Assembly: GCA_035298965.1 (NCBI GenBank)
Contig: DATGXO010000180.1
Span: forward strand, 1 to 43,146
Direction: 5' to 3'
DNA: 43,146 nt
Source of the DNA: CAJCBL01 sp035298965
Lineage (GTDB): Bacteria; Verrucomicrobiota; Verrucomicrobiia; Opitutales; Opitutaceae
The first letter of the stretch is position 1. Each line of letters opens with the position of its first letter. This document shows, piece by piece, positions 33,463 to 42,648 of this stretch. A program made the translations under genes and the position numbers. The notes beneath the pieces are model-generated. The model was not told the DNA's origin. It did no database searches and saw nothing but the letters and a program-made list of their open reading frames with translations.

Positions 33463-34437
33463 TCAGCAGATCGTGAGCGCGGTGGCGACGATGCGGTCGG
33501 GCGTGGGGAGCATGATGTCCTCGAGCGGCTTCGCGTAGATCTGCGGGGCGTCGAGCGAGGAGACGCGTTTGATGGGCGCGTCGAGTTCGTCGAACGCCTG
33601 GTCGGCGATGAGCGAGGCGATCTGGGCGTCTACGCCGCAGAACGGTTTGTTCTCCTCGACGAGGACGACGCGGTGCGTCTTGGCGACCGTTTCCAGGATC
33701 GCCTGCTCGTCGAGCGGACGGATTGAGCGGAGGTCGAGCACCTCGGCGTCGATCCCGTGGTCGCGTTTCAGGATCTCGGCGGCCTTGAGGCAGGTGATGA
33801 CGGCGCGGCCGTGGGCGATGAACGACAGATCGGTGCCGGCGCGCTTGATGTCGGCTTTCCCGAGCGGGACGAGGATCTCGCCCTCGGGTACCTCCCATTT
33901 CTCGCCGTAGAGGAGGGTGTTTTCCATCACGCAGACGGTGTCGTCGTCGCGGATGGCGGCCTTCATGAGGCCCTTGGCATCGTAGGCGGTCGCCGGGCAC
34001 ACGACCTTCAGGCCGGGCTGGTTGGCGATGAACATCTCCGGCGTGTGCGAGTGCGTGGAGCCGACGTTGGTGCCGCCGTTGGCGGGGCCGCGGATGACCA
34101 TCGGGACCTTCGTCTGGCCGCCGGACATGTAGCGCACGGTGGCGGCGTTGTTGATGATCTGGTCGAAGCCGACGTAGGCGAAACTCCAAAACATCATTTC
34201 GATGACGGGGCGCAGGCCCATCATCGCGGCGCCGACGCCGAGCCCGAGAAAACCGGTTTCGCTGATGGGGGCATCGACGAGGCGCTTGGAGCCGAACCGC
34301 TCCCAGAGACCTTCGGTGACCTTGTAGGCGCCGTTGTACTGGGCGACTTCCTCGCCCATGATGAAGACGTTCGGGTCGCGCGCGATTTCCTCGGCGAGGG
34401 CGTCGTTGAGGGCCTGGCGATAAGTGATCAGGGCCAT
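33463..34437 (-). CDS. pdhB: Pyruvate dehydrogenase E1 component, beta subunit
   Basis: The 324-residue length is typical for the E1-beta subunit of alpha2beta2 pyruvate dehydrogenase. Motifs: ALNDALAEEIARDPNVFIMG then EEVAQYNGAYKVTEGLWERF (the Glu that activates thiamine diphosphate), DAPISETGFLGLGVGAAMMG, EMMFWSFAYVGFDQIINNAA, and ESTHSHTPEM-like GSTHSHTPEMF. The C-terminal domain carries EVLDLRSIRPLDEQAILETV and VEENKPFCGVDAQI. It lies 54 nt downstream of pdhA and upstream of pdhC, with element D after it. Confidence 0.96.
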   Translation of the reverse strand: MALITYRQALNDALAEEIARDPNVFIMGEEVAQYNGAYKVTEGLWERFGSKRLVDAPISETGFLGLGVGAAMMGLRPVIEMMFWSFAYVGFDQIINNAATVRYMSGGQTKVPMVIRGPANGGTNVGSTHSHTPEMFIANQPGLKVVCPATAYDAKGLMKAAIRDDDTVCVMENTLLYGEKWEVPEGEILVPLGKADIKRAGTDLSFIAHGRAVITCLKAAEILKRDHGIDAEVLDLRSIRPLDEQAILETVAKTHRVVLVEENKPFCGVDAQIASLIADQAFDELDAPIKRVSSLDAPQIYAKPLEDIMLPTPDRIVATALTIC

Positions 34438-34491
34438 GGTGAGGCGGAAGACGTGAGACTGGAGGCGGTGATGGATGCGGTCGGCCGGAGC

Positions 34492-35634
<1,143 letters not shown>

Positions 35635-35953
35635 GGTGTTATCAGCTGAAAATTAACGCTTCGCGGAAGCGCAAGGTTCAAGGAAATTGGCCTGGCGCAA
35701 CCGCTCGGAACGTCAGTTACGAGTTCTGCTTTATCCGTCGCATGGCGGGATTGGTGAAACTACTACCGACCCGGGGAACTGCACTCAACTCCCGGTACGC
35801 ACCCGCGGCAGACGCGCCGTGGGTGCGAGGGAGCGTTGGCGCTTCCGTGCACCCTGAGCCGTCCGCCGGACGGGCCGGGGGTAATCTATTGGATTACATC
35901 GGTGAGCGCTGCGGACGTGCCGCGCGCGCTGTGCACGCGGTCGGTGCCCTGGA
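35635..35953. other. 319-nt intergenic region upstream of pdhA
   Basis: No credible gene was found. It contains CGCTTCGCGGAAGCG (35657-35671), an inverted repeat with 6-nt arms, and a weak minus-strand promoter-like pair TTGAAC (35681-35676) and TTAATT (35656-35651) with a long 19-nt spacer. Several GC-rich hairpins follow, including CCGTCCGCCGGACGG (35859-35873) and an ACCC(G)CGGC/GCCG(T)GGGT stem near 35800-35825. The hairpins lie downstream of the TonB-receptor gene and may end its transcript. No riboswitch consensus was recognised. Confidence 0.5.
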
Positions 35954-38035
35954 TCAGAACTCCAGTTGCACGCCCGCGGCGATGCTGCGGCCGGCCATCG
36001 GCGCGAACTCCTTCAGGAACGAAACGTGGTTGCGCGCCTCGTCGTCGGTGAGGTTCGTGCCGCGCAGGAACACGAGGTAATCGACGCGCCGCATCGTGAA
36101 GCGGTACGCGAGGTCGGCGCCGAGCAACGTGTAACCCGCGGTCGCTTCTTCTCCGGGCGCGGTGCGACTCTGGGCGCAGGCGCGCGTCGCATCGACCCCG
36201 CCCGACCAGTTCCCGTGGCGATAGCGCAGGCCGGCGAGGTAGCGGCGCGGCGGGATGCGCGGGAGCGGTTGATCGTCGTCGAGGTGTGTGGCTCGCACCC
36301 AGTCGAGCGCCAGGCGAAGGTCGAGGTTGTGGGACTTGCTCTGGTGCAGATGCCACCACGTTTCGAGCTCTCCGCCCTCGAACTCGGCGTCGCGCGCGAT
36401 GAACCGGTACACGGCGAGGCCGTCGCGCGTCTCGCCGGTGGACTGCTCGAAGACATAGCCGTCGAAACGGCTCCGATAAACGGTGACAACGCCGGTCACG
36501 AAGCCCGCGCGACGGCGCAGCGATAGCTCGGCCGAGGTGGCACGCTCGGGGTCGAGCGTGGGATCTCCGATCTCGTACGCGACGGTGGCGGCGTGCGGTC
36601 CGTCGGCGAAGAGTTCGGTGGCGCTCGGCAGGCGCGTGGTGCGGGCGAGGGTGGCGGCTAGGCCCCATTCCGGCGCGAAGGTCCACACGGCTCCGAGCGA
36701 TCCGCTCACGCCGTCGAAGGTGCGCGGGGCGAGATCGGAGTCGGCGACGGGAGCGACGCGATGGTTTTCGTAGCGGCCGCCGGCCTGCCACGCGAGTGGG
36801 CCGGTGACGAGTTCCTCGAAGGCGAACGCCGCCCAGTCGGTCGTGCGCACGGTCGGCAGATAGGCCTCGTCGCCGTGCGCCTCGAGCTCGGTGAACTGAT
36901 GTTGGACGCCGAGCGCGCCGGTCAGGTTGCCGAATTTCTTCTGGGTGAATTCCAGCCGGCCTTCGCGTCCGGTCTGATCGAAATGCGTGCCGATCGCTTC
37001 GCCCTCGAGTTCGGTGTGCTCGTAATCGGCGAAAGCCAGCTCCAGGTCCGCCCAGGCGAACGGCCCGAACGGCTCGGTCACCGCACCGCGGATATCCACG
37101 CGTTTCTGGTGCAGGTCGCTGTGCACGAGTTCGGCCTCGTGCTCTGTGGTCGTTTCCGTGGTTTCCTCTTCGTGCACGTGTCCGCCGGGCGGGATTCCGA
37201 AGAACGTGTTGTAGGAGGTGAAAGCCGCGCCGAGGTAGCCCGCGCGCCAGAACCACGTGCCGCCCGCGGACCAACCGTCGCTCTCAAGTCCGGTGTTGGG
37301 GATGTGCCCCTCGACGGCATCGTCGTCGTGGGCGGGTTCGCCGGTGTCGGAGTCATGCTCGTGGAGATTGGAGCCCGGGATCGCGACATCGCCGGTCTTT
37401 CGGCGGAAGACGCGTGCCTGCCACGCGAAGTCGCCTCGGCCGCCAGCGGCACGGAGGGCCCCGGCACGTTCTTCGTCGACGGAGTTGACGCGCAATACTG
37501 CCTCACCGCCGGCCGCCCTCGCGGCGCGCTCGGTCGGCACGCGGCCGTCGAGTACGTTGACGACGCCGCCGATCGCGGCGCTGCCGTAGCGCAGTGTGGC
37601 CGGTCCGCGCACGACCTCGATACGATCCGCGAACAACGGCTCGGCGGCGATGCCGTGGTCGGGGCTGATGTTGGAGAGATCGAGCGTGCCGACGCCGTTC
37701 TCGAGCACGCGCACGCGGTCGCCGCCGATGCCGCGGATCACGGGGCGGCTCGCGCCCGGCCCGAAATCGGTGGCGGCGAGGCCGGTCTCGCCGGCGAGCG
37801 TGGCGCCGAGCGTGCCACGCTGTTTCTGCGCGAGATCGGTGCCGGCGAGCACGGCGGTGGATTGCGCGAGATCGGCCTGCGCGCGGGAGAGCGGCGAGGC
37901 GGTGACGACGAAGTCCTCGAGGAGGATCGGCTCGTCGTTGGCCACATTCAGCGGCTCGGCGAGCAGTTTGGTGGAGGGCGCGGCGGCGCAGGCGGCCGCG
38001 AGAAGGGTGAAGGGAAGAGGACGAAAAATGGACAT
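35954..38035 (-). CDS. TonB-dependent outer-membrane receptor with His-rich loops (probable zinc receptor)
   Basis: The 693-residue protein has a signal peptide (MSIFRPLPFTLLAAACAA), a TonB box (LLEDFVVTAS, ~40), a plug domain (GASRPVIRGIGGDRVRVLENG, RIEVVRGPATLRYGSAAIGG) and a 22-strand barrel ending in AAGVQLEF. Two loops are rich in His and acidic residues: LHEHDSDTGEPAHDDD near residue 225 and GGHVHEEE...EHEAELVHSDLH near 285-310. Such loops are the mark of ZnuD-type zinc receptors, so zinc (or another divalent metal) is the likely cargo; this is inference from family and loop content. Upstream on the same strand is a small exported protein with a His cluster. Confidence 0.88.
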   Translation of the reverse strand: MSIFRPLPFTLLAAACAAAPSTKLLAEPLNVANDEPILLEDFVVTASPLSRAQADLAQSTAVLAGTDLAQKQRGTLGATLAGETGLAATDFGPGASRPVIRGIGGDRVRVLENGVGTLDLSNISPDHGIAAEPLFADRIEVVRGPATLRYGSAAIGGVVNVLDGRVPTERAARAAGGEAVLRVNSVDEERAGALRAAGGRGDFAWQARVFRRKTGDVAIPGSNLHEHDSDTGEPAHDDDAVEGHIPNTGLESDGWSAGGTWFWRAGYLGAAFTSYNTFFGIPPGGHVHEEETTETTTEHEAELVHSDLHQKRVDIRGAVTEPFGPFAWADLELAFADYEHTELEGEAIGTHFDQTGREGRLEFTQKKFGNLTGALGVQHQFTELEAHGDEAYLPTVRTTDWAAFAFEELVTGPLAWQAGGRYENHRVAPVADSDLAPRTFDGVSGSLGAVWTFAPEWGLAATLARTTRLPSATELFADGPHAATVAYEIGDPTLDPERATSAELSLRRRAGFVTGVVTVYRSRFDGYVFEQSTGETRDGLAVYRFIARDAEFEGGELETWWHLHQSKSHNLDLRLALDWVRATHLDDDQPLPRIPPRRYLAGLRYRHGNWSGGVDATRACAQSRTAPGEEATAGYTLLGADLAYRFTMRRVDYLVFLRGTNLTDDEARNHVSFLKEFAPMAGRSIAAGVQLEF

Positions 38036-38269
38036 GATGCAGGTAGGGTGGTGGCGGCGGGCAAACCGCCGCGTTGTGCGGCCGGGATGCGGCCCGCGGT
38101 GCGCCGTGCGGGCGCGGTCTTCAAGCGGGAACGAAACCACGGATACAGACAGGGCGGTGTTCGATGTGGCGCCGCTCGCGAGAGCGGCGAATAGCCGACG
38201 GGCGCACCGGTGTGGGTGCGGCCCGCCCGAGTGGTTCGCCACGAGAGGAGTGGCGCAACCGAGGGCTCT

Positions 38270-38587
38270 TCAGCTCCGCGGCGGGCCGCAGATGGGCGGC
38301 AGGCGCAACGCAGGCGTGGACCGCGCTACAGTCACCGCGTCCGGGAGACGCTTGGAAAACTCGGGCGCATTTGGCGCCGGATCCGGCAGCGCCGCGGCCA
38401 TTGGCGCGACACCCTGGTGAAACATCGCCACGGCGCACGGGTGCGCGTCGGCATCGGCGTCGTGATGAGCGAGTGCGTGGAGCGAGGGCGAGGCCGCGAG
38501 CAGCCCGACGAAGAACACCTGCCACGCGAGCACGAGCGCGCACAGGCGGGTGCGCAGCGGCAGGCGTGGGAGCGGTTCGGCGTTCAT
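38270..38587 (-). CDS. Small exported His-containing protein (DUF2946-like)
   Basis: The 105-residue protein starts MNAEPLPRLPLRTRLCALVL, with a hydrophobic segment AWQVFFVGLLAASPSLHALA. A short His/Asp-rich stretch HHDADADAHPCAVAMFHQG (~residues 41-59) and a Pro-rich tail follow. Small proteins of this build, with HxLxHHD and an HPCxxxxxHQG-like Cys/His pair, commonly precede metal-uptake TonB receptors. It is on the same strand as the receptor but 234 nt upstream. Metal binding is plausible from the residues; function unknown. Confidence 0.65.
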   Translation of the reverse strand: MNAEPLPRLPLRTRLCALVLAWQVFFVGLLAASPSLHALAHHDADADAHPCAVAMFHQGVAPMAAALPDPAPNAPEFSKRLPDAVTVARSTPALRLPPICGPPRS

Positions 38588-38680
38588 CGGGCGCGGTGTT
38601 GCTGGTCCGTTATACCGGAGTCGTCAAGCGGCCGGCCGGTGAACTCGCGGTGACGAACACGGCTCGGCGATCTGCCTGCG

Positions 38681-38767
38681 GTGGAGCTGCTCGCGAGGGC
38701 AGGTATTCGGCGGGAAGACCGACACGCGAGCGACAAGCGCAGAAGCTGCTCTCGCGAGCAGCTCCAC
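38681..38767. repeat. Perfect 17-bp inverted repeat
   Basis: GTGGAGCTGCTCGCGAG (38681-38697) recurs exactly inverted at 38751-38767, 53 nt apart. The right arm also forms a local hairpin (AGCTGCTC TCGC GAGCAGCT, 38744-38763). It lies between two tandem minus-strand genes and resembles a REP-type dispersed palindrome. Confidence 0.75.
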
Positions 38768-38793
38768 AGAAGTCTGAAGCCGCGCGCCGCGGC

Positions 38794-40152
38794 TCAGATC
38801 TCCACCGGCACGAGCGGGGTGGGATCGGTGACCTTGATGTGCGGGGCGGCGCGGGCGAACTCGGCGGCGAACCAGGCGCGGGCCTCGGGATCGCCGTGGT
38901 TGAGCACGATGGCGCGCGGATCGCGACGTAGGGCGAAGTCGATGAGTTCCTCGCGGTCGGCGTGGCCGCTGAGTTCGAAACGCTCGATCTCGCACGCGAG
39001 CTTCACCTCGGTGTCGAGCGTCTCGAAGAGGTACTTGTCGCCGCGGTGCGAGCGGAGGATGGCGCCGCCGGGCGTCTCCGGATCGCAGTAGCCGACGAAA
39101 GCGATGGTGTTGTGCGCGTGCCCGGAAAGGCACGACGCGACGAGGTACGACGGGGTGCGCTCGACGACCATGCCGGAGCTGAGCAGGTAGATGCCGTTCT
39201 GGCGCGGGTCGACGCCGGGGATGAGCTTGCGCGGCGTCTGCTGGACCTTGAGCGACTTCAGGACGGTGCGGCTGAAATTGATGTGGTGGGTCTTTCGCGC
39301 GACGTCGTCGAAGTAGTCGCAGAGGTCCATGCCGAGGCCGGAGGAGTAGATCGGACACTTGGCGAGGCGGCGGCTGTCGCGGGCGTCCTGGAAGATGGTG
39401 AGTAACTCCTGGTGCCGCCCGAGGGCGAAGACCGGGATGAGCACGGAGCCGCCGCGGGCGATGGTGCGGTTGACGGTGTCGAGCAGGCGGTTGATCTCGG
39501 CCTCGCGCTCCTTGCCGGCGGGCCGGTCGGTCGCGCCGCGCGTGCACTCGGTGACGATGGTGTCGAAATGGCCGGAGGGGAAACGCGCGCCGGGCACGGT
39601 GCGCTGGCTGTCGAAGAGCACGTCGCCCGAGAAGAAGATCCGGCGGCCCTTGTGCTTGAGTTCGACGCCCGCCGCGCCGGCGACATGGCCGGCCGGGTGG
39701 AGCGTGATCTCCACGTCGTCTGTTGCGCCGCTGATCTTCTTCGTCTGGCCGAAGGCGAGGGAATGGAAACGCGCGGCGCAGCGGTCGACCTCCTCGTGGC
39801 TGAACATCGGGAGGTCGGCGCGGGACTCCTCCTCGCGCTGGCGCTCCATCACGCTCACCGAGTTGTGGAGCATGCGCGGGAGCAGCATCGCGCTGGAGGC
39901 CGACATTACGACCGGTGCACGGAGTTGCTGGCGCAGCAGGAGCGGCAGCGAGCCGATGTGATCGAGGTGGCAATGCGTGATGACGATCAGGTCGACCTCG
40001 ATGCCGGCGAGCGGCGCGAAATCAGGCGTGCCTTCGGGGCCGGTGAGCTTCGGGTGCAGACCGCAATCGATCACGATGCGGACATCGCCGAGTTGAATGA
40101 GATGACAGCTGGCGCCGATGCCGCCGTGCCGGTTCAGGTCGAGGAGTTTCAT
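38794..40152 (-). CDS. Beta-CASP metallo-beta-lactamase-fold RNA nuclease
   Basis: The 452-residue protein starts MKLLDLNRHGGIGASCHLIQ. Metallo-beta-lactamase motifs are complete: ITHCHLDHIG (HxHxDH, ~residue 67), HPAGHVAGA (~155), FFSGDVLFDS (~175). The beta-CASP part follows with GGSVLIPVFALGRHQEL, IYLLSSGMVVE (motif B region) and ELSGHADREEL (motif C, His), ending near LNHGDPEA. This is the CPSF73/YSH1-type single-domain architecture, not the longer RNase J; relatives are RNA endo- or 5'-exonucleases. The start is set by the family; the longer open frame upstream is unrelated. It is divergent from the STING-like gene. Confidence 0.92.
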   Translation of the reverse strand: MKLLDLNRHGGIGASCHLIQLGDVRIVIDCGLHPKLTGPEGTPDFAPLAGIEVDLIVITHCHLDHIGSLPLLLRQQLRAPVVMSASSAMLLPRMLHNSVSVMERQREEESRADLPMFSHEEVDRCAARFHSLAFGQTKKISGATDDVEITLHPAGHVAGAAGVELKHKGRRIFFSGDVLFDSQRTVPGARFPSGHFDTIVTECTRGATDRPAGKEREAEINRLLDTVNRTIARGGSVLIPVFALGRHQELLTIFQDARDSRRLAKCPIYSSGLGMDLCDYFDDVARKTHHINFSRTVLKSLKVQQTPRKLIPGVDPRQNGIYLLSSGMVVERTPSYLVASCLSGHAHNTIAFVGYCDPETPGGAILRSHRGDKYLFETLDTEVKLACEIERFELSGHADREELIDFALRRDPRAIVLNHGDPEARAWFAAEFARAAPHIKVTDPTPLVPVEI

Positions 40153-40492
40153 GGATTCGCGTGGGGACACCCGAGGCCGAAGCGGCGGATGTGCGGAGGT
40201 TTGTCGACGACGATGGACACGCCGCTGCGGTGCACAAACAGCAAGTGCGGGGGATGAGGCAAATGCGCTCGGCAGCGCACTGTCGCCCGAGGCTGTGCGC
40301 ACTGGTCCCGGCTGTTCCCGGGGCGCCGCAGCAGGCGCCGGCAGAGAGGGTTCGCTGCGATTGCGGCCGGTCGCTGGACGCGGTCGAGCGGCCTCGTAAG
40401 GTGGCCGGCGTGGCGGGAGCTGCCGCATCCGCGGTGGCCTCGCCGCCCGGCCGGGAACGCAGTCCCGTTCGGAACCGCGTAATGGAAACAAT
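40153..40492. other. 340-nt divergent intergenic region between the nuclease and STING-like genes
   Basis: No frame here looks like a real gene. The sequence is GC-rich except for the last ~20 nt before the STING-like ATG (TAATGGAAACAAT), which could hold a -10 element and a weak GGA ribosome site. I found no clear -35 box, operator palindrome or heptamer array. The length leaves room for both divergent promoters. Confidence 0.5.
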
Positions 40493-41077
40493 ATGCTGGA
40501 AGACGCCGCCATCAGTCTCGCTCTCCGCGCCGTGGAACGTTTCTTCGAATCGACCGGGAGGGAGGATGCGGCGCCCGTCTCGATCGGGCTGGCTGTGGGA
40601 TACCATTACAACTTTCTCGCACCGGTGGCGGAGACGTTGGAGGGCGGTTCGTTTGTCCTCTACGAGACGGCCGAGGGCGGGCAGGGGCGGCCGTTTCCCG
40701 AGGTGAGCGTGCGAGTGCAGCTCATCCTCCCCAACCGGCTCGACGTGGAGTGTTTCACCAGTTGCGAAATCGAATTCCAGAGCCTGCGCCGGGGTTGGGG
40801 CTACCTGCCTAGAAACAAGCGTTTCTATGGTTTCAACTACGCCCTCACCGAGACGGGCGGCGGCGCCGAGTTGACGATCGTCGACCTCGCCCGCCCGATC
40901 ATGGCGGTGAAGCGCTACTACGAGGAGGTGGTCCGGATGGACACCGCCGCGGACACCGGGCGTTGGAGTCGGATTCAGCGGACGGAGATCGCGGCTTTCA
41001 AGGAGACGCTCCGCCAGTTGCAGCGGCGCGGCGGCGGGATCCTGAGCAACCGGCTCGACTTCCGCGAACGATGCTGA
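40493..41077 (+). CDS. STING-like cyclic-dinucleotide-binding domain protein (solitary)
   Basis: The 194-residue product can be aligned by eye, in order and with similar spacing, to the ligand-binding domain of STING. GLAVGYHYNFLAPVAETL (residues 32-49) matches human GLAWSYYIGYLRLILPEL; VSVRVQLILP (71-80) matches the VSQRLYILLP strand; RFYGFNYALTETGG (110-123) matches the RVYSNSIYELLENG lid strand, keeping Arg and Tyr (human R238, Y240). TIVDLARPIMAVKRYYEE (128-145) matches the VLEYATPLQTLFAMSQ helix, and EIAAFKETLRQLQRR (165-179) the LEQAKLFCRTLEDIL helix. Y37 equals human Y163; the Thr of TP is Arg134. In bacterial STINGs this domain is fused to TIR or transmembrane effectors and sits in CBASS operons; here neither a fused effector nor an adjacent cyclase is present. 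Ligand and output are unknown. Confidence 0.7.
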   Translation: MLEDAAISLALRAVERFFESTGREDAAPVSIGLAVGYHYNFLAPVAETLEGGSFVLYETAEGGQGRPFPEVSVRVQLILPNRLDVECFTSCEIEFQSLRRGWGYLPRNKRFYGFNYALTETGGGAELTIVDLARPIMAVKRYYEEVVRMDTAADTGRWSRIQRTEIAAFKETLRQLQRRGGGILSNRLDFRERC

Positions 41078-41251
41078 GCGGTGATCCTGGCGAGGGAACC
41101 GCTGATGTCCGCCCCGAACGCGAATTCCGAGGATTGTGCGGCCGAACACGTGTGAAGGTGCGATCGCCGCCCGTCCGAATCATGGCGAGCAGCAAGCTCA
41201 GGACGACGTCTGGTCACGCGAGCGGCGCCACGAACATGGCGGCGGCGTAGC

Positions 41252-41464
41252 TCAGCCGCCGGCGACGATGCGCACGATCTCGAGCCGGTCGCCGTTGCGC
41301 AGCTGGATGTGGTCGGGCTCGGCGGGCGTGAGGGCATTGCCGTTGTGCTCGACGACGACCAGTCCCGGCTTGAGGCCGCGCTCGCGCAGGAAATCGCCGA
41401 TCGTGTGGCCGGCGGCGATGGCGTGGATGGCGCCGTTGGCGGTGAAGTTGATTTGCAGCGACAT
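41252..41464 (-). CDS. thiS: Sulfur-carrier protein ThiS
   Basis: The 70-residue ubiquitin-like protein begins MSLQINFTANGAIHAIAAGH and ends IVRIVAGG, with the Gly-Gly tail that is adenylated and thiocarboxylated to carry sulfur for the thiamine thiazole. It is the last gene of thiG-thiH-thiS, 34 nt after thiH. The start is fixed by the family length. It is convergent with the STING-like gene; the 174 nt between hold nothing I recognise. Confidence 0.94.
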   Translation of the reverse strand: MSLQINFTANGAIHAIAAGHTIGDFLRERGLKPGLVVVEHNGNALTPAEPDHIQLRNGDRLEIVRIVAGG

Positions 41465-41498
41465 GGCGGAGCGGGGCGGGCGGGGCCGTTCGGGGGAA

Positions 41499-42644
41499 CT
41501 ACTGCGCGACGACGAGCGAGCGGTCGAAATCCTTCCAGACGGGCTCGTAGCCGCGCGCGCGGATCGCGGAGGCGACGGTCTCGGGCGGGCGCTCGTCGGC
41601 CACGTGGAACTGCTCGCCCTTCTGCTCGGGCTGCGACCAGTTTTCGTCGAACGAGCTGTAGCCGCCCGGTTCGGTGCTCGCACCGGCGCTCATCGTGGTG
41701 ATGCCGAGCGCCATCAGGCCGTCGCGCAGGTGCGGCGGCTCGCGCGTGGAGAGCACGAGACCGACCTGCGGCAGCAGCAGGCGAAACGCGCACACGAGCA
41801 GCGCGAGCTGGCGGTCGGTCATCGGGTTCTTCGGCTGGAAACCGCCGGCGGCCGGGCGCAGCCGCGGCAGCGAGATCGTGACGTAGCTCTTCCAGCAATA
41901 TTTGCGCAGGTGCAGCGCGTGCGCGGCGACGGCGAGCGCCTCGTAGCGCCAGTCGTGCAAGCCGAACAGCGCGCCGATCCCGAGGCGGCGGAAGCCGGCC
42001 GCGTAGCCGCGCTCCACGGTGTCCATGCGCCAGTCGAAGTTCTTTTTCGGGCCGGCGGTGTGCATCTCGATGTACGTCGGCCGGTGGTAGGTTTCCTGGT
42101 AGACGACAAGCCCTTCGCAGCCCGCGGCGACCATGGGCACGTAGTCGGCGGTTTCGAGCGGCCCGAGCTCGAGTGACACGCTCGGAAAGTGCGTCAGCAA
42201 ACGCCGGATGCACTCCTCGACATAGCCGTTGGAGACGTATTTCGGGTGCTCGCCCGCGACCAGCAGGATCGACCGGAAGCCGCGGCCGGCGAGCAACGCG
42301 CCTTCGCGTTGCACCTGCTCGACCGGGAGCGTGATGCGCGGGATCGGATTGTTGCGCGAGAAGCCGCAGTATTTGCAGGTGTTGACGCACTCGTTCGAGA
42401 GGTAGAGCGGCGCGAACATCCGGATGACCTTGCCGAAGTTCTGCTGGGTGAGCGTCTGCGAACGGCGCGCGAGCGCTTCGAGGTGCGCCTCGGCGGCAGG
42501 CGAGATGAGCGCGGAGAAATCGTCGAGCGAGAGCGCGCGGCCGCGGCGGACGATCGGCTCGACCTCGGCGCTGGTTGCGGCGAGCGACGTAGCCTCGAGC
42601 TGTTCGAGCGGGATGGTCGGGAAAACTTGGGAGAACGTGCTCAC
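41499..42644 (-). CDS. thiH: Tyrosine lyase / 2-iminoacetate synthase ThiH (radical SAM)
   Basis: ThiH cleaves tyrosine with S-adenosylmethionine and a [4Fe-4S] cluster to make dehydroglycine (2-iminoacetate), one of the thiazole precursors in anaerobic-type thiamine synthesis. The 381-residue protein starts at GTG (42644-42642). It shows PLYLSNECVNTCKYCGFSRN with the CxxxCxxC cluster motif (~residue 85), then VAGEHPKYVS, YQETYHRPTYIEMHTAGPKK, and SLPRLRPAAGGFQP. Use of ThiH and not ThiO points to the tyrosine-dependent route. It follows thiG by 4 nt. Confidence 0.96.
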   Translation of the reverse strand: MSTFSQVFPTIPLEQLEATSLAATSAEVEPIVRRGRALSLDDFSALISPAAEAHLEALARRSQTLTQQNFGKVIRMFAPLYLSNECVNTCKYCGFSRNNPIPRITLPVEQVQREGALLAGRGFRSILLVAGEHPKYVSNGYVEECIRRLLTHFPSVSLELGPLETADYVPMVAAGCEGLVVYQETYHRPTYIEMHTAGPKKNFDWRMDTVERGYAAGFRRLGIGALFGLHDWRYEALAVAAHALHLRKYCWKSYVTISLPRLRPAAGGFQPKNPMTDRQLALLVCAFRLLLPQVGLVLSTREPPHLRDGLMALGITTMSAGASTEPGGYSSFDENWSQPEQKGEQFHVADERPPETVASAIRARGYEPVWKDFDRSLVVAQ

Positions 42645-42648
42645 GGTT

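Noticed and set aside
34439..34466. GTGAGAC-like heptamers between pdhA and pdhB
   Set aside because: Units are poorly conserved and no inverted array follows; mentioned only as a possible remnant.
35635..35645. GATAAC just before the pdhA GTG as a -10 box
   Set aside because: It is only 3 nt from the start codon and no -35 hexamer lies at 16-18 nt.
38036..38269. Cobalamin riboswitch in the leader of the TonB receptor
   Set aside because: No B12-box-like or conserved core sequence is visible, and the receptor loops point to metal and not to corrinoid.
38600..38630. TATAAC and TTGACG as a promoter of the small His-rich protein
   Set aside because: The two hexamers are only 7 nt apart, so they cannot be one promoter.
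40493..41077. A complete CBASS operon around the STING-like gene
   Set aside because: No CD-NTase, TIR, Cap2/Cap3 or transmembrane effector is encoded within the visible neighbourhood, so calling CBASS would go beyond the sequence.
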